DNA of 64,000 nt, taken from contig NZ_CP048878.1 of the NCBI RefSeq assembly GCF_011009015.1, forward strand, positions 4,370,354-4,434,353, given 5' to 3'. This document shows, piece after piece, positions 35,602-42,723 of this stretch. Below the pieces are notes generated by a model that saw only the letters and a list, made by a program, of their open reading frames with translations, was not told where the DNA came from and did not search any database. Source of the stretch: Spartinivicinus ruber. GTDB taxonomy: Bacteria > Pseudomonadota > Gammaproteobacteria > Pseudomonadales > Zooshikellaceae. Each line of letters opens with the position of its first letter. Positions within the stretch are counted from its first letter, which is position 1. The position numbers and the translations under genes are program-made.

Positions 35602-35970
35602 ATGAAAATCACCAAACTTGTCGTCCACTGCTCAGATTCTTCCAACAACAAAGACATTTCAGCCCAAGATATTCACCGCTGGCATATTGAACGAGGCTGG
35701 TCGGGTATTGGCTACCATAAAGTAATTAAGCGTGATGGCACAGTTGAAAATGGCCGACCTGAGTATTGGGTCGGTGCACATGTTAAAGGTCACAATAGCA
35801 ATAGCCTAGGTGTTTGTTTAGTAGGTCGAGATCAGTTTACTGATGCTCAGCTTGATAGCTTAGAGAAAGTGATTATCGACTGGCACATTAAAAACCCTGA
35901 AGCTGAGGTGATTGGGCATTGTGATTTAGATTCTGGTAAGACTTGTCCTAACTTTGATGTGACTAGTTAG
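35602..35970 (+). CDS. N-acetylmuramoyl-L-alanine amidase, C-terminus cut by a nonsense codon
   Basis: The 122-residue Amidase_2 protein is a close copy of the one at 29466-29870: LVVHCSDSSNNKDISAQDIH, RGWSGIGYHKVIKRDGTVEN, WVGAHVKGHNSNSLG. The zinc ligands (HC, H in VGAHV or GHCDL, and C in KTCPNF) are present. It stops at TAG where the homologue has tryptophan; the next codons (RSVVKDISE) still resemble the lost helix WNVVRDIKR. So the last ten residues are missing. Activity may survive because the catalytic core is complete. It belongs to the late lysis cassette. Confidence 0.85.
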   Translation: MKITKLVVHCSDSSNNKDISAQDIHRWHIERGWSGIGYHKVIKRDGTVENGRPEYWVGAHVKGHNSNSLGVCLVGRDQFTDAQLDSLEKVIIDWHIKNPEAEVIGHCDLDSGKTCPNFDVTS

Positions 35971-36240
35971 CGGAGTGTAGTTAAAGATATAAGTGAATAC
36001 AGTTAGTATTGAAGCAATAGCTAACTCTTTAATTTACTGTAATCAGTAATGTAGAAAGCTTTGTCAGCAGTATTAAAAAATAATACACGATAAAAAATTC
36101 ACCAAAATAACCTATAAGTGTTACGAAATTTTACAAAAATCAAATATACTTTTAGTGTCATATAAAGAAATATACTTAGATAGGTTGCGACCGGTTAGTC
36201 GAACTGAATAGATTTTTAATATAGAAATTAAATCAAATAT

Positions 36241-36708
36241 TTGTGGGTGCTTACAGTGCTAAGAATATTGCTTGTTACTTATTTGGTTTTACTACCAGTG
36301 ATTGCGAATGCTGATCCATTTGATGAGATCCTTGCACATTGTAAAGACCTCCCATTAGAGAAAATATTCACATGCATAATGAGGTATGCAAGTGAATTAG
36401 CAAGACCACGATATAGTGATCAGAACCTTAAGAAAAATGTTACTCCTATTAACAGCTCTTTAAACAAAATAGCTCATCTTAATGGTGCTACATTTCAATG
36501 GAAAAAAGATGAAAGTATAGGTGTAATTGCTCAGGATGTAGAAAAAGTATTTCCTGAGTTAGTTCATAATATCAAAGTTACAGATAAGAATGGTGCTGAA
36601 GTCACACTTAAACAAGTTAACTATGCTGGACTAGTTGGTGTTTTAATCGAAGCAGTGAAAGAGTTGAAACAAGAGAATAAAAAGCTACGTGAACAGCTGG
36701 ACCTTTAA
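36241..36708 (+). CDS. secreted stand-alone S74 intramolecular-chaperone-type protein
   Basis: The frame opens with TTG at 36241 (GTG at 36247 or 36256 are alternatives) and encodes a clear signal peptide (LRILLVTYLVLLPVIANA). The S74 domain follows: SDQNLKKNVTPINSSLNKIA, SIGVIAQDVEKVFPELV, LKQVNYAGLVGVLIEAVKEL and a C-terminal coiled coil. The S74 domain usually forms the self-cleaving C-terminus of phage tail spikes, with a serine-lysine dyad in SDxxLK. A Sec-exported version without a spike is unusual. A terminator follows. A decayed copy is at 24668-24965. Confidence 0.8.
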   Translation: MWVLTVLRILLVTYLVLLPVIANADPFDEILAHCKDLPLEKIFTCIMRYASELARPRYSDQNLKKNVTPINSSLNKIAHLNGATFQWKKDESIGVIAQDVEKVFPELVHNIKVTDKNGAEVTLKQVNYAGLVGVLIEAVKELKQENKKLREQLDL

Positions 36709-36739
36709 AACCTATTACAATCTGAATCCACTCTAAATT

Positions 36740-36769
36740 AAGCCAAGGCTAAGCAGTCTTGGCTTTTTT
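36740..36769 (+). terminator. terminator after the S74 gene
   Basis: AAGCCAAG (36740-36747) pairs with CTTGGCTT (36758-36765), followed by a T-tract. It lies just before the holin start at 36776. Confidence 0.82.
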
Positions 36770-36775
36770 ATTCCC

Positions 36776-37183
36776 ATGAAATTGATATCACTTGATAATA
36801 TCGCTAACACCATTTTGTCTGGCTTGGATAGCTTATTCACTTCAGACGAAGAACGCTTAGCTGCTAAGCAAAAGCTTCAAGAAACGCTCAATCAACCGCA
36901 TTTACTCCAAGCACTAACCAATTTAGAAGAAGCCAAGCATCCATCATTGTGGGTTTCGGGCTGGCGGCCTGGGTTAGGGTGGTTATGTGTTGGGTTGTTG
37001 GCTTACGCTTGGATACTACGTGATTTTATTGTGATTGGTTTGTCGCTAGCCAATCGCCCTGATGTGGTAGCCATGCTACCCACAATTGAAACCAGTGAAT
37101 TAATGACACTTGTCTTTACCTTGTTAGGTCTTGGTGCTCAACGAACTGCCGAAAAATTAAAAGGTGTTGCTCGACAACGATAA
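36776..37183 (+). CDS. 3TM holin (GTA_holin_3TM type)
   Basis: The 135-residue protein has a helical N-terminus (SGLDSLFTSDEERLAAKQKL), the signature HPSLWVSGWRPGLGWLCVGL beginning the first membrane helix, and two more helices (FIVIGLSLANRPDVV, LMTLVFTLLGLGAQR). This matches PF11351 holins, which permeabilise the inner membrane to release endolysin. It is the only intact copy of three in the window (others at 23440 and 29051). It overlaps the next holin gene by one base. Confidence 0.85.
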   Translation: MKLISLDNIANTILSGLDSLFTSDEERLAAKQKLQETLNQPHLLQALTNLEEAKHPSLWVSGWRPGLGWLCVGLLAYAWILRDFIVIGLSLANRPDVVAMLPTIETSELMTLVFTLLGLGAQRTAEKLKGVARQR

Positions 37184-37413
37184 TGGTTAGCCCCATGGTA
37201 ACTGAAAAAATCATATCCAATGCCCCTTATGTAGCCAGTGCTGCCACTGTGATTGCTGGTCTAACACTCAAAGACTGGGGTGTGATAATTGGTATTATTC
37301 TGACTACGATTACCGTTGTTGTTAACTGGATATATAAGCATCGGCAGGATAAGCGGGAGACAGTGTTATTTTATCAAAAAGTCAATAATTCAAGTGACTA
37401 TAAAGAAGAGTAA
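37183..37413 (+). CDS. small phage holin (family 2/3, PF16080-like)
   Basis: The 76-residue protein has two hydrophobic segments (YVASAATVIAGLTLKDWGVI, IGIILTTITVVVNWIYK) and a charged C-terminus (HRQDKRETV), the typical shape of PF16080 holins in P2/HP1-like phages. ATG overlaps the upstream stop (TAATG). A second ATG at 37195 is possible. Two adjacent holins may act as holin and antiholin. Confidence 0.75.
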   Translation: MVSPMVTEKIISNAPYVASAATVIAGLTLKDWGVIIGIILTTITVVVNWIYKHRQDKRETVLFYQKVNNSSDYKEE

Positions 37414-37449
37414 TAACTGTTTTAATAGGATAAGTATTAAATAATAAAA

Positions 37450-38199
37450 CTAGAAGCCATGTTCAATGAATATTTTCTCATAAGTTCCGTCTTGTTGGAT
37501 TTCTGTTAGACCTTCATTAAAATCTTGGATTATCTGACGGTGATCTTTTACATTAAATGATGAGAATAAATAAAGTCCATTTTTTGAAAGCAATGGTTTC
37601 AAAATAACAACATCTGATAGGCTATACTTATTCATTTTATTCACTTCATATCGAAAAACAGGTATTGATGTTACAATCATATCGATACGCTTTCCAAAAA
37701 GCTTTCGAATGGTTGTATGATGAAGCAGTGAATAGTCTTTATTTAAGTATGTTGCTGAATCAAATTCTGAAGAGTTTACCCAGCCCTTATTTACACCTAT
37801 GACATATGGCTTAAGATCTTTAAGGGACTTATATGAAGATAAGTTAGTTTCTTTAAGTGCAACAAGACCAATATCGACTTCAAAAAATGGTTTACTATAT
37901 AGGTAAGTTTTTGCTCTTTCCTTACTAAAATATCCTATAGCGATATCTTTTTTTCCTTTTGCGGTTAAATACATGCATCGTTTCCAAGGGTACCATTGAA
38001 TTTTCGCACTATGCCCTTTACGCATGAAAGCGGTTTTTGCTATTTCAATCAGTACTCCTTGATTTTTCAATGTTGATGCAAAGAATGGTTCCCATTCGGA
38101 CGTTACCATGCTAATTTCCCTAGCTGATAGGTTGCAAATAAAAAAAGTAGATAGAAGAACTATATATTGAGTATTTTGAATGATTTTTTTTGATTTCAT
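37450..38199 (-). CDS. periplasmic solute-binding protein family 3 (orphan)
   Basis: The 249-residue protein has a signal peptide (TQYIVLLSTFFICNLSA) and a family 3 solute-binding fold: REISMVTSEWEPFFASTLKN, AKIQWYPWKRCMYLTAKGKK, DIAIGYFSKERAKTYLYSKP. It points against the holin genes and has no permease nearby. This is the third orphan solute-binding gene in the window, again beside phage lysis genes. It may be cargo that changes host sensing or scavenging. Confidence 0.82.
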   Translation of the reverse strand: MKSKKIIQNTQYIVLLSTFFICNLSAREISMVTSEWEPFFASTLKNQGVLIEIAKTAFMRKGHSAKIQWYPWKRCMYLTAKGKKDIAIGYFSKERAKTYLYSKPFFEVDIGLVALKETNLSSYKSLKDLKPYVIGVNKGWVNSSEFDSATYLNKDYSLLHHTTIRKLFGKRIDMIVTSIPVFRYEVNKMNKYSLSDVVILKPLLSKNGLYLFSSFNVKDHRQIIQDFNEGLTEIQQDGTYEKIFIEHGF

Positions 38200-38484
38200 A
38201 TCAAGTTAAATTTACGGTAGTTTATAGTGGGCTCTCAATAACAAGTTATACTGTTTTTCATAAAAGACCATTACTCGTGAAAGTCTCATTTTAGTTACAA
38301 TTAAACGTCAATTAATAATAAGCTTAGCAATTTTTTACTAATAGTACTGATTTACATAGTGCCGCTATAATAAGGAGTTCGAGTATGTAACAAATGTATG
38401 TTTAACCTTCCCTTTAGTTAGTAACTTATTTACTTCGCTACATAATTTTTTATTCCCAAAAAATATATAAAAGGGAGTTAATAA

Positions 38485-39204
38485 ATGAATGATTTAATTC
38501 CATTTCAATTTGGTTCATCCGCCGTTCGCGTTATTAATAAAGATGGTGAGCCTTGGTTTGTAGCGACTGATGTAGCTAAAGTTCTTGGCTACTCTGAAGC
38601 GTATAAAATGACACGCAACTTAGATGACGATGAAAAGGGTCGCCAGATTGTGGGGACCCTTGGTGGAGACCAGGCATTACAGGTTATTAATGAATCCGGT
38701 CTCTACTCAGCTATTCTTAAAAGCCGTCGCCCTGAGGCAAAAACTTTCAAAAAATGGGTAACGAATGAAGTGCTGCCCAGTATTCGCAAAACAGGCAGTT
38801 ATGGTGTCGCTCAAATTGATTGGTCTAATACGGGGCAAATAGCCGGTTTATTAGTTCAGTCATTAGAAAAAGTGCAAGAGCAAACGAAACAAATTGAAGT
38901 GCTAACCCCTAAAGCCGAGTTTCATGATCAAGTTACTCAATCGGATGATGCTATTACCATAGCCGAAGCGGCTAAGATTATGGGCACGGGACGTAATCGA
39001 TTATTTAAGTTCTTACGTGATATTAAATGGGTCACCTATTTTAATGAGCCTTATCAACGATTAATTGAAAAAGGTTATCTTGACGTTAAATTAAGTGAGT
39101 TTGACCATCCTACCCAAGGGTTAAAACAAGCCGTCACAGCATTAATTACGGGTAAAGGACTGAAGGAATTAAAAGCATTATGGAGTCAACGGTTAGTCGC
39201 CTAA
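38485..39204 (+). CDS. phage antirepressor (BRO-N plus KilAC domains)
   Basis: The 239-residue protein has an N-terminal BRO domain (AVRVINKDGEPWFVATDVAK, SGLYSAILKSRRPEAKTFKK, WVTNEVLPSIRKTGSYG, residues about 10-105) and a C-terminal KilAC/ANT domain (EAAKIMGTGRNRLFKFLRD, residues about 160-215). Such proteins inactivate phage repressors. A GGGAG ribosome site precedes the ATG. A strong terminator follows directly. It is the last intact gene before the second IS6 copy. Confidence 0.88.
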   Translation: MNDLIPFQFGSSAVRVINKDGEPWFVATDVAKVLGYSEAYKMTRNLDDDEKGRQIVGTLGGDQALQVINESGLYSAILKSRRPEAKTFKKWVTNEVLPSIRKTGSYGVAQIDWSNTGQIAGLLVQSLEKVQEQTKQIEVLTPKAEFHDQVTQSDDAITIAEAAKIMGTGRNRLFKFLRDIKWVTYFNEPYQRLIEKGYLDVKLSEFDHPTQGLKQAVTALITGKGLKELKALWSQRLVA

Positions 39205-39220
39205 ATTGGAATGGAATGTT

Positions 39221-39242
39221 GCCCACTTCGGTGGGCTTTTTT
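39221..39242 (+). terminator. terminator after the antirepressor gene
   Basis: GCCCAC and GTGGGC pair around a TTCG tetraloop and are followed by TTTTTTT. It ends the antirepressor transcript 17 bases after the stop. Confidence 0.92.
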
Positions 39243-39258
39243 TATTAAGGAATTAATT

Positions 39259-39308
39259 ATGCGGTGTGTATTATTAATGGTTTTATTTTCTTCTATTTTT
39301 AATTATTC
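39259..39308 (+). pseudogene. exported-protein gene truncated by IS6 copy 2
   Basis: After AAGGAATTAATT an ATG at 39259 opens MRCVLLMVLFSSIFNYS, a signal-peptide-like sequence that runs straight into the IS6 terminal repeat at 39309. Only the first 17 codons remain; the rest of the gene is not found on the other side of the IS. Confidence 0.55.
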
Positions 39309-40115
39309 GGTTGTGTTGCAAATAGGCACAGCCCTTGTCATCTGTTAGCCTAATTCTCTTTGATTGATGCAAAGCGAGTAGTTAATGATCAGCTTTAAAG
39401 GCCGCCATTTCCATCAAACCTTGATTTTGCAAGCGGTTCGCTGGTATGTCGCGTATCCGTTGAGCTACCGGCAGATCGAAGAAATCATGCAAGAGCGTGG
39501 CTATGATGTGGATCATACGACCGTTCAGCGTTGGGTCGTTCATTATTGTCCACAGCTAGAGAAGGCTTTCCAAAAAAAGAAGCGACGCCCCAAGGGGCGT
39601 TGGCGATTGGATGAAACCTACATCAAAATCAAAGGCCAATGGAAATACCTATACCGTGCGGTTGATAAAGCAGGTGATACCATTGATTTTTTATTAACCG
39701 CCAAGCGTGATACAAAAGCCGCCTTACGCTTTTTAACCAAAGCCATTCGGCGCAATACCCAACCCAGTTTAATTAATATGGATAAGAGTGGTGCTAATAA
39801 AGCAGCAGTAAGGGCTTATAATCAAGCGTCCGATCATAGCATTGAAATACGCCAGGTTAAATATCTCAATAATATGGCTGAGCAAGACCATCGTGGTGTT
39901 AAGCGCATTACCCGACCGATGATGGGGTTTTACAATTTTCATTCAGCGCAGAAAACCTTAGCCGGTATTGAATTGATGCATATGATTAAAAAAGGGCAAA
40001 TGAAAAAACACTATCGTGGCAATTTATCACCGGCTGAACAATTTTATGCACTAGTAGGCTAAGTGCGCCCAAGGGAAAATAGTTTTTGAATTAATTAAAT
40101 ATTTGCAACACAACC
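39309..40115 (+). mobile_element. IS6-family insertion sequence, copy 2
   Basis: An 807-base element with the same 15-base inverted repeats as copy 1. Both flanks cut genes: a signal peptide on the left and an excisionase on the right. The 8-base flanks (AATTATTC and CCCGACTT) do not match, so it arrived by, or later underwent, deletion or cointegrate resolution. Confidence 0.95.
39385..40062 (+). CDS. IS6-family transposase, copy 2
   Basis: The 225-residue transposase is identical in sequence to the one at 32692-33369, with the same helix-turn-helix and DDE residues (DETYIK, NMDKSG, LNNMAEQDH). Identity at the protein level between the copies means recent movement or gene conversion. It points the same way as copy 1, so the two form direct repeats 6.7 kb apart. 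Confidence 0.95.
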   Translation: MISFKGRHFHQTLILQAVRWYVAYPLSYRQIEEIMQERGYDVDHTTVQRWVVHYCPQLEKAFQKKKRRPKGRWRLDETYIKIKGQWKYLYRAVDKAGDTIDFLLTAKRDTKAALRFLTKAIRRNTQPSLINMDKSGANKAAVRAYNQASDHSIEIRQVKYLNNMAEQDHRGVKRITRPMMGFYNFHSAQKTLAGIELMHMIKKGQMKKHYRGNLSPAEQFYALVG

Positions 40116-40120
40116 CCCCG

Positions 40121-40252
40121 ACTTGTATTGCTAGGTGGTGCCGAGAAGGTTATCTCCCCGCTAAGAAAATTGGTGGCTTATGGTTTATCGATGCTGAAGC
40201 CGAAGAAATTCTATCGGGTAATGACCTTGTTGATAGTATTTTAAGAAGTTAA
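40121..40252 (+). pseudogene. excisionase (Xis/AlpA-like) C-terminal fragment
   Basis: The frame TCIARWCREGYLPAKKIGGL, then WFIDAEAEEILSGNDLVDSI, is the second half of a winged-helix excisionase (W-C-R-x-G-x-L-P-A-K-K-I-G). Its N-terminus is removed by IS6 copy 2. It ends 7 bases before the integrase start, the usual xis-int order. Confidence 0.8.
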
Positions 40253-40259
40253 CAAAGCC

Positions 40260-41423
40260 ATGGCGCCTAGAAAAAAAACCACAACCAAAAGCTTGGAACC
40301 AAACTTATATACTTATGGCCCTGGCAATAAATACTACCGGTATAAACACCCCGTGACGGGTAAATTTTTTGCCATGGGTACTGATCGCAGAAAGGCCCAA
40401 GCGGCAGCGAGAATGCTCAATGCTCGCTTAATGAAAGGGGCTGGACTGGTCGAGACAGTGATGGGGATGAATACGGCTACAGTCTCTCAAGCGATTGAGC
40501 GCTTTCAAGAAGAGTACCTCCCTACCCGGCATTTAAAACCCGGCAGCCTTGACAATATGGAGCAGCGATTGAGACGGTTAAATAGCGACCTCGGCAAAAT
40601 GCCATTACGGCAATTAGATGTACCGACGGTTGCAGACTATCTTGATGAAAACTTTGAACGGGATTCTTATGTACAACACCGCTCTGTCCTTAATCAGGTG
40701 CTGAGATTTGCTGTAACAAAAGGGTTAATGAAAGAAAACCCCGTGCCCACGACGATCAATAAAAAACGGGTTAAGCAAAGAAAACGACTGACATTAGTGC
40801 AGTTTAAAACCATTTACCAACAGGCAAAACCCTGGTTAAAAATTGCATTAGAGTTAGCCTTGATCACCCTGCAACGTCGTGGTGATTTGGTTGAACTGCA
40901 ATATAAGAATATTAAGGATGGGAAATTATTTTTAATTCAGCAAAAAACTGAAAAATGGGGAGACGCCGCTTATTTAGCCATTGAACTATCCCCTAAACTT
41001 CAAGCGTTAATTCATCTCACTAAACAGTCAGGACTAGATAGCCCTTTTATCATTCACCGTAAACCGCATCATAAAAGCAGCTGCCACATAAGAAACAAAC
41101 ATTGGACCTATGTAACAGGCGACACATTAAGTAGAGAGTTTTCCAAAGTACGTGACAGCCTGGACGAGTTTAAGGGTATGCCAGCCGCTAGCAAGCCCAC
41201 ATTCCACGAAATAAGAGCACTAGGGGGTTATCTATATGAGAAGCATGGATTCCCTAAAGACTACATCAGGGCCTTAATGGGGCATACAGAAGAGTATATG
41301 ACCAACCATTATTTAGAAGGACACACAGAGCGATGGACTCATGTTTCAGCTGAGCTAAACATTGACTTATTAAAAGATAATAATCAAAACAACAATGAAA
41401 CAAAAACGCCATCAGAGATTTAA
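40260..41423 (+). CDS. int: tyrosine recombinase integrase (lambda-type)
   Basis: The 387-residue integrase has an N-terminal arm-binding domain (LEPNLYTYGPGNKYYRYKHP), a SAM-like core-binding domain, and the catalytic domain. Visible catalytic residues are R in LALITLQRRGDLVEL, K in QKTEKWG, the HxxR in FHEIRALGGYLY, and the H and Y of LMGHTEEYMTNHYLEGH. It would integrate the element into a tRNA gene; a 3' tRNA fragment lies 157 bases downstream. The adjacent excisionase gene is broken, so excision is probably blocked. Confidence 0.92.
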   Translation: MAPRKKTTTKSLEPNLYTYGPGNKYYRYKHPVTGKFFAMGTDRRKAQAAARMLNARLMKGAGLVETVMGMNTATVSQAIERFQEEYLPTRHLKPGSLDNMEQRLRRLNSDLGKMPLRQLDVPTVADYLDENFERDSYVQHRSVLNQVLRFAVTKGLMKENPVPTTINKKRVKQRKRLTLVQFKTIYQQAKPWLKIALELALITLQRRGDLVELQYKNIKDGKLFLIQQKTEKWGDAAYLAIELSPKLQALIHLTKQSGLDSPFIIHRKPHHKSSCHIRNKHWTYVTGDTLSREFSKVRDSLDEFKGMPAASKPTFHEIRALGGYLYEKHGFPKDYIRALMGHTEEYMTNHYLEGHTERWTHVSAELNIDLLKDNNQNNNETKTPSEI

Positions 41424-41579
41424 AAACAGCTCACTGACAAATCCAATATACGACTTGCGGTGTATAAAAACAGGGTAAAATCATTCAAGAGTTTGCTTAA
41501 TTCTTGCTTAATTTTGCTTAAACCAAAATGATTCTCAATTTCAGATGAGCTGTAAGTGATTGAATTTAAAGAAGAAAAA

Positions 41580-41623
41580 TGGTCGGAGTGAGAGGATTCG
41601 AACCTCCGACCCCCACAACCCCA
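41580..41623 (-). other. attachment-site candidate: 3' part of a tRNA-Pro gene
   Basis: On the minus strand the sequence contains the T-arm GAGGTTCGAATCCTC, the 3' acceptor half CACTCCG, a discriminator A and CCA. Upstream of it only GGGGTTGTGGGGGTC is tRNA-like, so the gene is cut at about the anticodon loop (GGG). A 3' tRNA fragment next to int is the normal product of site-specific integration. Confidence 0.75.
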
Positions 41624-42147
41624 TATATATCCTATGATCTAGTATAACCTATTGATTTTATTGAAAAAAGCACCCTATTGTCCTACACCCATTATAGCCA
41701 TTATACCCCCTTATGAATCCTGGGCTACAAGGTGCATATTGCAGACATTCTGGGGTTTCGCGATAGGTAACACCTGTCGTGGTTAAAATTTAGGCTTTAA
41801 GTCTTTTGATCTATCGTCTAACAATCTATCCCCTACCCTTTCAATTGGTCTCTACTTTTCATTCTGAAGAAGCTCCACTTTCTATAAATTCAGGCCATTA
41901 CCAGAACCAATATTTAGATTAATTATTTATATTTATAGATGTTTTTATAACCTTAATATATCGCTTTTACGTCAATAAGGTCCTTTTGCATCAGTTAGTG
42001 AACTAAATACACAACAGATCAATTTATCGTTTGGTTCTAAAAATATTTCCTGGAAGAATTTCCCCTAATTTTTCAGTATCATAGCTTTTTAAATAGCACC
42101 AGGTGTGAATACACCCTTTTTCAATCATTGATTAACAAGGGCTAAGA
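41624..42147. other. noncoding region right of the attachment site
   Basis: About 520 AT-rich bases with no supported gene or RNA. The sequence just beyond the tRNA fragment (TATATATCCTATGATC) is not the missing 5' half of the tRNA, which implies another element or a rearrangement on this side. Confidence 0.45.
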
Positions 42148-42369
42148 ATGTCTGAAAATAAACCCTGGAATAATAACCAAATACAAAAGCTAATAGCTGA
42201 GTTAAACCAATCGTCGTTGACGACAGATGAGATTGGTCATGTGAGCATAGAAGAGTATAAGGAGTTAAAAAATAAATATTTAAAAGTAACTATGAAAGCT
42301 ATAGAAATGGAGCAAGCTTTACGCACAATTAATAGAGCATCAAATATTGCTCTTTTGGATGAGTGTTAA
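42148..42369 (+). CDS. small hypothetical protein
   Basis: A 73-residue frame starting after AAGGGCTAAGA. The product is charged and probably helical (SIEEYKELKNKYLKVTMKAI). No family recognised and no operon partner. It could be a small regulator, but nothing in it shows this. Confidence 0.5.
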   Translation: MSENKPWNNNQIQKLIAELNQSSLTTDEIGHVSIEEYKELKNKYLKVTMKAIEMEQALRTINRASNIALLDEC

Positions 42370-42723
42370 TATCGAAGAATAAGTTATCTGGTTAGCTATG
42401 GTGTTGAAGTACATAGCAAACCGAAAAATAAGCTGTAAGTAACCGTGTTTAGTCTTGCTTCTAGCCACATCATATAGTAGGCCAAATATTGGGTTAGCTT
42501 TCCTTTCTTATTCGTTTTTCGCGTTCTTTGTCAAGTTTGATTGGGTGGTATTTTCTACGTAGTTACCGAGCCATAATCACTCACACTTATGATTAATTAC
42601 TTTCCCTATAACTGAAATTAATAAACGTGAATTAAATTTGATCTTTGCTTGTGTGTGAGTAAAAATTGCGCATTTTCATATTTGCAAAACATGGTTTTGA
42701 TCGTTTTAGAAGTGGATGTGTGA
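42370..42723. other. intergenic region before the Rhs locus
   Basis: No supported gene in about 350 bases. The right end should hold the promoter of the Rhs wrapper gene, which starts with ATG at 42724 without an obvious strong ribosome site. Confidence 0.4.

Noticed and set aside
32616-40115. Simple IS6 insertion with 8-base target duplications
   Set aside because: The flanking 8-mers of neither copy match, and cross-comparison of outer and inner flanks gives no match either.
41580-41623. Functional tRNA-Pro gene
   Set aside because: Only the 3' half is present; the D-arm and 5' acceptor strand are missing.
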